Below are positions 31,877 to 37,323 of a stretch of 37,323 nucleotides of DNA, piece by piece. Both the position numbers and the translations under genes were made by a program. Source of the DNA: Gemmatimonadota bacterium (GTDB lineage: Bacteria > Latescibacterota > UBA2968 > GCA-2709665); assembly GCA_028874335.1 (NCBI GenBank), contig JAPPJY010000010.1, forward strand, positions 1 through 37,323, in the 5' to 3' direction. How positions within the stretch are numbered: the stretch's first letter is position 1; every line of letters begins with the position of its first letter. Under the pieces are notes generated by a model that was not told the origin of the DNA, ran no database searches, and saw only the letters and a program-made list of their open reading frames with translations.

Positions 31877-32467
31877 ATGCAAACGCTCATTCTCGTGAAA
31901 CATTCGTTGCCGGAGATCGATCCTTCCGTACCCGCGAAGGAGTGGGTTCTTTCCTGCGAAGGGCGCCGGCGCGCGCGGATACTTGGTGAGCGATTGGATC
32001 GATACAATCCGGACCGGATATTCAGCAGCACCGAACCCAAGGCCACGGAAACGGCCGAAATTGCGGCCGGCAATCTGAACGTCCCGGTGGAAGTCGTCGA
32101 AGGGCTGCGTGAACATGAGCGCGTGAACGTCGGCTTTCTGGAAAAGGAGCGATTTGAGCAATCGATCAGACGATTTTACGAGCAGCCCTCCGAACTGGTT
32201 TTCGGTGAGGAAACCGCTGATAGAGCGTATGGCAGGTTCTCGAAAGCCGTGCATAAAATTACGGACAGCTATCCGACGGAAAACATCGCGATCGTCACGC
32301 ACGGGACCGTGCTGAGCCTGTTCGTAAGCCGCAATTCAGAATTGGAACCGTTTGCTTTGTGGAAGCAGTTGGGACTGCCGTCCTGGATTGTCCTGTCCAG
32401 TCGCGATTTTCGCGTGATCGAGTTATGTCCGAGCATCGACGACGTGGGTGCCATTGGCGGGGGATAA
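31877..32467 (+). CDS. Histidine phosphatase superfamily (phosphoglycerate mutase-like) protein with K-H in place of R-H
   Basis: Cytosolic 196-residue protein of the branch-1 histidine phosphatase fold. The N-terminal motif, normally L-x-R-H-G, reads ILVKHSLPEI: the phosphohistidine is H9, but the preceding Arg is Lys (K8) and the Gly is Ser. The other active-site parts are present: FSSTEPKATETAEIA (the S-x-x-x-R region, with Lys), the acidic VEGLREHERV, and the second His H142 in AIVTHGTVLS. ATG 31877 starts at the beta strand; ATG or GTG-like codons upstream would prefix a Pro-rich tail. Phosphomonoester hydrolysis is likely, with altered substrate contacts. Confidence 0.85.
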   Translation: MQTLILVKHSLPEIDPSVPAKEWVLSCEGRRRARILGERLDRYNPDRIFSSTEPKATETAEIAAGNLNVPVEVVEGLREHERVNVGFLEKERFEQSIRRFYEQPSELVFGEETADRAYGRFSKAVHKITDSYPTENIAIVTHGTVLSLFVSRNSELEPFALWKQLGLPSWIVLSSRDFRVIELCPSIDDVGAIGGG

Positions 32468-32483
32468 CCCCACCGCATTTTCC
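32457..32483 (+). terminator. Putative intrinsic terminator overlapping the phosphatase stop codon
   Basis: GCGG/GGG (32457-32463) pairs with CCC/CCGC (32468-32476) with one bulged base, and ATTTTCC follows. The stop TAA of the histidine phosphatase gene lies in the loop (32465-32467). Confidence 0.4.
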
Positions 32484-32517
32484 AACGGATTTATCGACGT
32501 AACTGTATGATTTCACT

Positions 32518-32961
32518 ATGGATGGTATGGCCATTCGCAAGGCGGATTCGGCGGACGTTGACTTCACCTTTGCCGTGAAGGAGGCGGCGTTCCGGGAGTA
32601 CGTCGAAAAGGTCTGGGGATGGGACGGCGCCGACCAGCGCGAACTGCACGAAGTGCGGTTTGCTTCACAGGATGTGCATATTGTCCAGTATCGGGGGACC
32701 GACGTCGGTTACTTTTCCACGTCCTCGACCGCCGATCGGGTCAGAGTGGTTCAGATCTTCATCCTTCCTGAATACCAGCGGAAGGGGCTCGGATCGGCGT
32801 GTATGCGGCTTATCGTCTCGGATGCCAGCGCACAGGAAAAATCGGTAAGGCTTCAGGTTCTGAAGATCAACACTCGCGCCATCGCATTCTACCGGAGGCT
32901 GGGATTCTCGATTGTCGACGAAGATAATACGCACGTTCAAATGGAAATCCTGACAGGGTGA
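32518..32961 (+). CDS. GNAT-family N-acetyltransferase
   Basis: Cytosolic 147-residue acetyltransferase transferring acetyl from acetyl-CoA to an unknown amine. Motif A is clear: VVQIFILPEYQRKGLGSACM (about residues 77-96), with R/Q-x-x-G-x-G as RKGLGS. Motif B follows as LQVLKINTRAIAFYRRLGFS, with the N-x-x-A-x-x-F-Y-x-x-x-G-F arrangement. The start is ATG 32518 or ATG 32527 in frame; neither has a good ribosome-binding site. It is preceded by the terminator-like hairpin, so it may have its own weak promoter. Confidence 0.9.
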   Translation: MDGMAIRKADSADVDFTFAVKEAAFREYVEKVWGWDGADQRELHEVRFASQDVHIVQYRGTDVGYFSTSSTADRVRVVQIFILPEYQRKGLGSACMRLIVSDASAQEKSVRLQVLKINTRAIAFYRRLGFSIVDEDNTHVQMEILTG

Positions 32962-33006
32962 AACCGACCGGTCCAGACAGACCGACAACCCAATCTATAA
33001 ATATCC

Positions 33007-33048
33007 TTGCAATCTAACCGATGGATGTATATACTTAGTATATACATC
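33007..33048 (+). promoter_or_regulatory. MazEF promoter overlapped by a 25-bp palindromic operator
   Basis: TTGCAA (33007-33012), 17 bases and TATACT (33030-33035) give a good sigma-70 promoter with a start near 33042. Overlaid is an exact palindrome at 33024-33048: arms GATGTATATACT and AGTATATACATC around one T. It covers the -10 and the start, the classic place for an antitoxin/toxin autorepressor. ATG of the antitoxin is 31 bases downstream. Confidence 0.8.
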
Positions 33049-33078
33049 ACGGATTTTCGAAATTGAAGGAGGCAGCCG

Positions 33079-33327
33079 ATGGTGACCAAAGTACAAAAAT
33101 GGGGCAACAGCCAGGGACTCCGATTCTCCAAAACGATTATGACGGAAGCCCGAATCAACATTGGAGACCAGGTCAACGTCTCCGTCAAAGACGGACAGAT
33201 CATCGTCGAACCGTTGACTAAAGTGCGGGGGAAATACGATTTGCGCGAATTGGTCTCCAGGATACCTTCGAACTATCAGGTAGAAGAATCGAATTGGGGA
33301 GCGCCCTCAGGGAGAGAGGCCTGGTAA
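33079..33327 (+). CDS. mazE: MazE-like (AbrB/SpoVT-type) antitoxin
   Basis: Antitoxin of 82 residues that binds DNA as a dimer through its N-terminal swapped-hairpin fold and blocks MazF through its tail. The N-terminus is typical: VTKVQKWGNSQGLRFSKTIM, then INIGDQVNVSVKDGQIIVEP. The C-terminal part (DLRELVSRIPSNYQVEESNW) is the flexible toxin-binding segment. ATG 33079 follows AAGGAGG. Its TAA lies directly against the ATG of the toxin, so the pair is translated together. Autorepression through the palindrome at 33024-33048 is likely. Confidence 0.93.
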   Translation: MVTKVQKWGNSQGLRFSKTIMTEARINIGDQVNVSVKDGQIIVEPLTKVRGKYDLRELVSRIPSNYQVEESNWGAPSGREAW

Positions 33328-33672
33328 ATGCCGGAATATGTTCCCGAAAAAGGCGATTTCGTCGCTTTGAGTTTCAGTCCGCAGTCCGGACACGAGCAGA
33401 TGGGACGTCGTCCCGCACTGGTCGTCAGTCGAACGATGTTCAACAGCCATACGGGGCTTGCCATGGTGTGCCCGATCACCAGCACCTTCAGAAATATCCC
33501 CTTTCATGTTTCCATTCCGGAAGGACAGCCCGTCAGCGGATACATCATGGTAGAACAGATCAAATCAGTTGACTACAACAGCCGGAACGTGAAACGGGTA
33601 TCGAAAGCGCCTCAGTCAGTGCTCAAAGAGGTGTTGAGTATTCTGGATGCCTGCATCTATGACCCAAAGTGA
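33328..33672 (+). CDS. mazF: MazF-family endoribonuclease toxin
   Basis: Sequence-specific mRNA-cutting toxin of 114 residues, close to the E. coli MazF length. Family motifs: VPEKGDFVALSFSPQSGHEQ and GRRPALVVSRTMFN at the N-terminus, LAMVCPITSTFRN in the middle (CPIT is the catalytic loop region), and VEQIKSVDYNSRNVKRVSKA at the end. These match active MazF enzymes, including the Arg of GRRPALV and the Thr of the PIT loop. The ATG follows the antitoxin stop with no gap. The cleavage sequence cannot be predicted. Confidence 0.95.
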   Translation: MPEYVPEKGDFVALSFSPQSGHEQMGRRPALVVSRTMFNSHTGLAMVCPITSTFRNIPFHVSIPEGQPVSGYIMVEQIKSVDYNSRNVKRVSKAPQSVLKEVLSILDACIYDPK

Positions 33673-33711
33673 AGGTGCAAGGGAACGAGTCTTGCTGGTT
33701 GTCCTCGGAAC

Positions 33712-34080
33712 ATGACGCGCGAATATACAGACGCCGGGACGTTCATTGGAAAGACGGTCCGGGTCTCGATCGACCGGCCGCTGGGATCCAGGCATCCTGA
33801 CGCGGGGTTTATCTATCCCGTCAACTACGGTTTTCTCCCTGGCGTGCCGGCGCCTGACGGCGAGAATCTGGACGCGTATATTCTGGGTGTCGCGAAACCG
33901 ATCACGACCTTTACAGGCACATGCATCGCGGTCATTCGGCGAACTGACGATGATGACGACAAGCTCGTTGTCGCGTCTTCCGACAAGGACTTCTCCGACG
34001 AGCAGATCCTGGAGATGACCGGATTCCAGGAGCGGTTTTTCAGGTCATCGGTGATACGCGAGCCCGTCCATATTCGATAA
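33712..34080 (+). CDS. Inorganic pyrophosphatase-like protein
   Basis: Protein of 122 residues resembling short type I inorganic pyrophosphatases, which hydrolyse PPi with Mg2+. FIGKTVRVSIDRPLGSRHPD, then GFIYPVNYGFLPGVPAPDGE and NLDAYILGVAKP form the recognisable core, and RRTDDDDDKLVVAS follows. The Asp residues in APDGENLDAY sit where family members bind metal. It is shorter than the classical 170-residue enzyme, as are many related proteins. ATG 33712 has a weak ribosome-binding site. It follows MazF by 39 bases and may be cotranscribed. Confidence 0.82.
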   Translation: MTREYTDAGTFIGKTVRVSIDRPLGSRHPDAGFIYPVNYGFLPGVPAPDGENLDAYILGVAKPITTFTGTCIAVIRRTDDDDDKLVVASSDKDFSDEQILEMTGFQERFFRSSVIREPVHIR

Positions 34081-34102
34081 CTTATTGTGAATATATAAGT
34101 TA
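34078..34102 (+). promoter_or_regulatory. AT-rich inverted repeat after the pyrophosphatase-like gene
   Basis: TAACTTAT (34078-34085) and ATAAGTTA (34095-34102) are perfect 8-bp arms around nine bases. It includes the upstream stop codon and lies 13 bases before ATG 34116. Too AT-rich for a good terminator; an operator or a leader structure is possible. Confidence 0.4.
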
Positions 34103-34115
34103 TTTGAAAAATCAG

Positions 34116-34622
34116 ATGGCGAAAATGAAGAGTAACTCTCGACATCGATTTCATGGCGATCCGAAGCGATTTGACGTGCTTGCTTCCTTTATCGACGTGC
34201 GCTTTGGAAAAACGGTCCGCTATCTCGCTGACGTTGCCGGCGGGCAGGGCATGTTGACCCGGATCCTGCGCAAGCGGTACAATTACGACTGCGAGGTCGT
34301 CGATCCACGCGCATGGACGCTCAAGGGCGTGCCGAACCGAACCGTGGAATTCGATTCCTCGATGACTGACTACTACGACCTGATTATCGGGTTGCACGCC
34401 GACGAAGCGACTCGCCCTGTGGCTCAGGCGGCGCTCAGTCGGCCGGTCGTCCTGGTCCCATGCTGCAATTTCTGGTCTGAGGAAAAACTGGGGCGGGACG
34501 AACTGCTCGATGCCATCGAAGCATATTACGGTCGGCATAGTGTTTCCTTTGAACGCGTCGAATTCCCGTTCAAGGGGCCAAAGAATATCGGCATCGTATC
34601 AGAGCCGCCCGGCAAGTCTTAG
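34116..34622 (+). CDS. Methyltransferase-like protein (class I SAM-binding fold)
   Basis: Cytosolic 168-residue protein. The stretch RYLADVAGGQGMLTRIL (about residues 33-49) resembles motif I (D-x-G-x-G-x-G/L) of SAM-dependent methyltransferases. CEVVDPRAWT is a second strand ending in an Asp as motif II usually does, and DYYDLIIGLHADEATRPVAQ a motif IV region. The C-terminal VLVPCCNFWSEEKLGRDELL is unlike DNA methyltransferases. The start may be ATG 34116 or ATG 34125 (in frame), or TTG 34104. What is methylated is unknown, and loss of activity cannot be excluded because motif I lacks one of the usual glycines. Confidence 0.7.
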   Translation: MAKMKSNSRHRFHGDPKRFDVLASFIDVRFGKTVRYLADVAGGQGMLTRILRKRYNYDCEVVDPRAWTLKGVPNRTVEFDSSMTDYYDLIIGLHADEATRPVAQAALSRPVVLVPCCNFWSEEKLGRDELLDAIEAYYGRHSVSFERVEFPFKGPKNIGIVSEPPGKS

Positions 34623-34861
34623 TCTCAATTCCGCAAAAGCCGCAACGCGGCACTGCGACGAAACCTTTCGAAACGGGCCGAAGTGGTCGTCTGGAAGGAC
34701 ATTTATTCCGTTCACGTACAGTGTCCTGGTGTATCCTGGTAATCAGCAGTCTAATCGCCTTTATAAACTCGCACATATTCGAATTGACCTCCCCGAAAAA
34801 TGACGAATCAAGGTTAAGTTCAGTAAGAGCTCCGGAGTCGTGCAATAGAGGACCGGATGAT

Positions 34862-35341
34862 TTGAGCAAAAGCGAAGTCCTTATCCGCGAAGCCATCACG
34901 GCCGACATACCGGCGACATTCAAAATCCGCTCGGCTACGACGGAAAACGCAATGACCGAAGCCGAACTGGCGGCGTCCGGAATAACGCCTGAGCGTGCCG
35001 CGGAATTGCTGCGGACAGACGCCAGGTGTTGGGTGGCGGAAGCCAACGACCGTATCGTCGGATTCTGTATCGCGAACGTCAATTCGAGGTCCATCTGGGC
35101 GCTATTCATCCTGCCGGCATACGAAGGCCGCGGAATCGGGCGAAGGCTGCTGAATGCGGCGGTTGACTGGCTGTGGCGAAGCGGAGCGGATGAGCTCTGG
35201 CTGGAGACTGAAACGAACACCCGAGCCGAGGGGTTTTATAGACATCTCGGATGGAAAAGGGGAGAGGTTGAACTGAAGGACGGCTATGAGGAAGTGCGGT
35301 ACACTTTGAAGAAGAAGCCCATCTCCCCGTCACTCGACTGA
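34862..35341 (+). CDS. GNAT-family N-acetyltransferase
   Basis: Acetyltransferase of 159 residues. TTG 34862 is chosen as start because GAGG lies upstream at the correct distance and the fold begins at once (VLIREAITADIPATFKIRSA). An upstream GTG at 34721 would add 47 residues with no domain character. Motif A is SIWALFILPAYEGRGIGRRL, with G-R-G-I-G-R as the pyrophosphate loop, and motif B is LETETNTRAEGFYRHLGWKR. The substrate is unknown. It is separate from the GNAT at 32518 and the two are not close paralogues. Confidence 0.88.
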   Translation: MSKSEVLIREAITADIPATFKIRSATTENAMTEAELAASGITPERAAELLRTDARCWVAEANDRIVGFCIANVNSRSIWALFILPAYEGRGIGRRLLNAAVDWLWRSGADELWLETETNTRAEGFYRHLGWKRGEVELKDGYEEVRYTLKKKPISPSLD

Positions 35342-35373
35342 CGACAACTGCCCAACGCGACGCATCCCTGCCT

Positions 35374-36114
35374 ATGAAGTTCGACCAACTCACCTCATCC
35401 GTCAGTGAGGTCTGCCGGGCCTTCGTCTGCGGACTCGAAGCTATCCTCGATGCGAACCTGCACGGCATCTACATGCACGGCGCGTCCGTATTCCCGGATT
35501 CCGGACCGATTCAGGATATCGACTGTCACGTGATCCTTGCAGGACCGTTGAACAACCGAAACAAAGATGCGATACTTCAGTTGCAGAGGGAACTTTCGGA
35601 GCGCTTTCCGCCACTGGGTGAAGAATTGGACGCCTATTTCATCCTGTATGAGGACGCCGTCAAAACGCACCCACCCGCCCACCAGTTGCAGCCCGAAATA
35701 CGAGACGAATCATGGTCGCTGCATTGCGCGCATATCAGGGCAAAGCGTTTCATTACGCTCTATGGTCCGCCCCCGAAGGATATCTTTCCGGCGCCGTCGT
35801 GGGTCGAAATCAGGACTGCTCTCGAGCACGAGTTGACGTTCATCCAGCAGAACCTGCGATACCCCGACTACTGCGTCCTCAACATGTGCCGGATCATGTT
35901 CAGTGTCCAGGAGCGAAACGTCGTTGTATCGAAATTCTCCAGTGGCAAATGGGCGAGTGACCTGTTCCCCGAATGGAAACCGCTGATCGACGCGGCAGTC
36001 GCTTCATACCAGGGAACGGAGACGCCGGACGAGGCCGCATTGCTGAAGACCGGCGTGGAGTCCTTTGTCGAGTTCGGAGAAAAACTGTTTCGCGAACGGC
36101 ACCAAAGCGTCTGA
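35374..36114 (+). CDS. Aminoglycoside nucleotidyltransferase-like protein (AadA/DUF4111 type)
   Basis: Cytosolic 246-residue protein of the polymerase-beta-type nucleotidyltransferase fold with the C-terminal helical domain of the aminoglycoside 3''-adenylyltransferase (AadA) family. The catalytic core is GIYMHGASVFPDSGPIQDID, with the D-x-D motif in QDIDCHVIL (about residues 48-56) binding Mg-ATP. EELDAYFILYED is the third acidic strand. YCVLNMCRIMFSVQERNVVV is typical of the C-terminal domain. Family members adenylylate streptomycin or spectinomycin, but many chromosomal relatives have unknown substrates. Resistance is therefore possible, not shown. ATG 35374 lies 32 bases after the GNAT stop. 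Confidence 0.85.
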   Translation: MKFDQLTSSVSEVCRAFVCGLEAILDANLHGIYMHGASVFPDSGPIQDIDCHVILAGPLNNRNKDAILQLQRELSERFPPLGEELDAYFILYEDAVKTHPPAHQLQPEIRDESWSLHCAHIRAKRFITLYGPPPKDIFPAPSWVEIRTALEHELTFIQQNLRYPDYCVLNMCRIMFSVQERNVVVSKFSSGKWASDLFPEWKPLIDAAVASYQGTETPDEAALLKTGVESFVEFGEKLFRERHQSV

Positions 36115-36434
36115 TTTTTTCGTACCACCACACCTGTCTGGAAACGGCCTGGTTTTTTGGACTGCATCCGCGGACGTCGGTCGTTTGACGATAGAATATA
36201 ATCATCGATAGTGAAGGACGCCTCTGGTTCATCGACTGCAATCACGCGTCCCAATAACGGCGCCCTCCTTCTGACCTGTACACATCGCGACACCGACCAG
36301 GCGCAGCCGCGCCGGTCGCTTCCCAAATGCGAAATCATAGATCGATAAGGTTCCAGGGGTCGAAATCGCCCTTGACAGCAGCAATGTGTTTGTTTACTTT
36401 TATAGCAAAGATGATATAATCACAGGAGGGTTTC
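36115..36434. other. 320-base gap, promoter region of the regulator-thioredoxin pair
   Basis: The left half shows no gene or repeat. The right 80 bases hold the promoter elements annotated separately. A run of six T follows the nucleotidyltransferase stop at about 36114-36120, without a convincing stem before it. Confidence 0.5.
36372..36420 (+). promoter_or_regulatory. Promoter(s) before the XRE regulator
   Basis: TTGACA at 36372-36377 is a perfect -35, with TACTTT 17 bases downstream (36395-36400) as a weak -10. A second, perfect -10 TATAAT at 36415-36420 is preceded by TG at the extended -10 place, but a start there would fall inside the AGGAGGG ribosome-binding site. The first is thus likelier. 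Confidence 0.45.
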
Positions 36435-36695
36435 GTGCCGTTCGACTGGCTGCGGATCAGGGAGTTTCGACAATCGGTGGGGATGACCCAGCAGCAGTTG
36501 GGAGATATCCTCGCTGTACCCCAGTCCACCGTCGCCCGATGGGAAACGGGAAAGATCTCGCCCAACGCGCAGCATATCGGCCTGATGTGCGATCTGGGCA
36601 GGGTACGATCCATCGAACCGGATTTCTTCTTTCCACCGTTTTCCCGGCTCGATCCAGTTAATAACGCATTTAAAAAAAGGAGGTTAAACCAATGA
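36435..36695 (+). CDS. XRE/Cro-type helix-turn-helix regulator
   Basis: Small DNA-binding protein of 86 residues. GTG 36435 follows AGGAGGG. The HTH is in order: FRQSVGMTQQQLGDILAVPQ and STVARWETGKISPNAQHI, the usual Q-x-x-L-A/G and S-x-V-x-x-W-E-x-G pattern. The tail is Phe- and Pro-rich (EPDFFFPPFSRLDP). It probably regulates its own operon, which includes the thioredoxin gene with an ATGA overlap. One Cys (in GLMCDLGR) is the only possible redox handle, so a redox link is speculative. Confidence 0.9.
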   Translation: MPFDWLRIREFRQSVGMTQQQLGDILAVPQSTVARWETGKISPNAQHIGLMCDLGRVRSIEPDFFFPPFSRLDPVNNAFKKRRLNQ

Positions 36696-37027
36696 CGCCC
36701 GCTACTTTCACGGACGCGAACTTTGAGACCGAGGTCATTTCCTCAGACCGGCCCGTTCTCGTCGACGTCGGCGCGAACTGGTGCGGTCCTTGCCGACTCA
36801 TCGCCCCGATTGTCAAGAAACTGGCTGTCGAATACGTTGGACGGCTGAAAGTCGGAAAAATGGATTTCGATACATCCCATTCGTCGGCAGTCCGGTACGG
36901 TATACAGAGCCTGCCAACGCTCCTGCTCTTCAACAATGGAGACGTCGTAAACCGCCTGGTCGGCGCCGTACCCAAACAACGGCTCGTCGATTCCATAGAG
37001 GAAGTACTTGCCGGCCTTCGTGAATAA
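36692..37027 (+). CDS. Thioredoxin
   Basis: Cytosolic thiol-disulfide oxidoreductase of 111 residues. The active site W30-C31-G-P-C34 is perfect, within VDVGANWCGPCRLIAPIVKK, and the cis-Pro is in QSLPTLLLF. The segment before the active site, VLVDVGANW, departs from the usual V-D-F-W-A-x-W at two positions. ATG 36692 follows AGGAGG and overlaps the regulator's stop codon by ATGA, so translation is coupled. Its role in reducing target proteins is established for the family; specific partners are unknown. Confidence 0.95.
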   Translation: MTPATFTDANFETEVISSDRPVLVDVGANWCGPCRLIAPIVKKLAVEYVGRLKVGKMDFDTSHSSAVRYGIQSLPTLLLFNNGDVVNRLVGAVPKQRLVDSIEEVLAGLRE

Positions 37028-37125
37028 TCACGTGTAGTCGCTGATCCATCTGTTACAAAAGGTTCCTCGATGCTGATGATTTAAATTGCACGTATTTGCG
37101 GCACGCTGCTCAATTGGAGGGGAAT

Positions 37126-37323
37126 ATGCTGGAGCGACACGATGGAAAGGTCGTGGACATCAGCAGACCCGTATTTCTTGATATTGAAACCACAGGTCTT
37201 CATGAAGACGATGAAATTGTGGAGATTGCGATAGCTGACTACGATGGCCGTGAAATTATGAATAAATATCACACCTGTCCAAAAACGGATTTTAAAAGTA
37301 TTAGAATAAACCCTCCGAGGATG
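37126..37323 (+). CDS. DEDD-type 3'-5' exonuclease-like protein, N-terminal part (3' truncated by window edge)
   Basis: The frame from ATG 37126 is open to the last base and yields 66 residues. VFLDIETTGLHEDDEIVEIA is the ExoI motif (D-x-E-T-T-G) of the DnaQ/RNase T family, with D and E as metal ligands. A GGAGGGGA ribosome-binding site precedes the ATG. Family members proofread DNA replication or trim RNA; which applies cannot be told without the ExoII and ExoIII motifs. It begins about 100 bases after the thioredoxin gene. Confidence 0.8.
   Translation, partial: MLERHDGKVVDISRPVFLDIETTGLHEDDEIVEIAIADYDGREIMNKYHTCPKTDFKSIRINPPRM

Noticed and set aside
1..37323. tRNA or rRNA genes
   Set aside because: I looked for cloverleaf-like GTTCGA-type segments and rRNA-like conserved stretches in the gaps and found none that hold up.

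Overview
This is a bacterial chromosome segment of medium to slightly high GC. Genes are dense and every confident gene lies on the + strand. A TolC-type outer-membrane factor, lipobox-bearing adaptor proteins and MacB/FtsX permeases point to a diderm (Gram-negative) cell. The pair of roughly 810-residue orphan FtsX permeases, the Asp-box propeller, the S41 and S9 peptidases and the repeated zinc-ribbon protein together resemble environmental lineages of the FCB group, Latescibacterota, Gemmatimonadota or Poribacteria type. That placement is inference, because no rRNA or tRNA gene is visible to fix it.

Layout. 1-13.3 kb is a metabolic and peptidase region. It holds the end of a Gfo/Idh oxidoreductase, an unknown two-repeat protein, an Asp-box propeller, an exported S41 peptidase, an orphan small protein, a BrnT/BrnA-type toxin-antitoxin pair, a HAD protein, a GH43-like propeller with an unknown partner behind three GTATAC boxes, an EamA permease, a luciferase-like monooxygenase, an alkaline-phosphatase-superfamily enzyme and a class C beta-lactamase-like hydrolase. 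13.3-14.1 kb is noncoding: a degenerate 45-bp tandem repeat array, two hairpins, then a sigma-54-like promoter with an upstream element. 14.1-29.7 kb is an export region: an orphan 811-aa permease, a broken creatininase-like remnant, an S9 peptidase, three consecutive membrane-fusion proteins, a MacB-like permease, a TolC-like protein, a 324-bp MITE-like element, an ABC ATPase, and a second orphan permease behind a near copy of the same promoter region. 30.1-37.3 kb is a run of small housekeeping and accessory genes: zinc-ribbon array protein, Nudix, histidine phosphatase, two GNATs, MazEF, pyrophosphatase-like protein, methyltransferase-like protein, aminoglycoside nucleotidyltransferase-like protein, XRE regulator overlapping a thioredoxin, and the start of a DEDD exonuclease.

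How they work together. The three adaptors, MacB-like permease, TolC-like channel and ATPase can be read as one tripartite MacAB-TolC-like exporter encoded in order. The two large permeases bracket it. Their upstream regions share a GG-N10-GA promoter core with a 37-bp element about 66 bp upstream, so they are likely co-regulated by one enhancer-binding protein encoded elsewhere. Both toxin-antitoxin pairs show a promoter overlapped or followed by an inverted repeat, as expected for autorepression.
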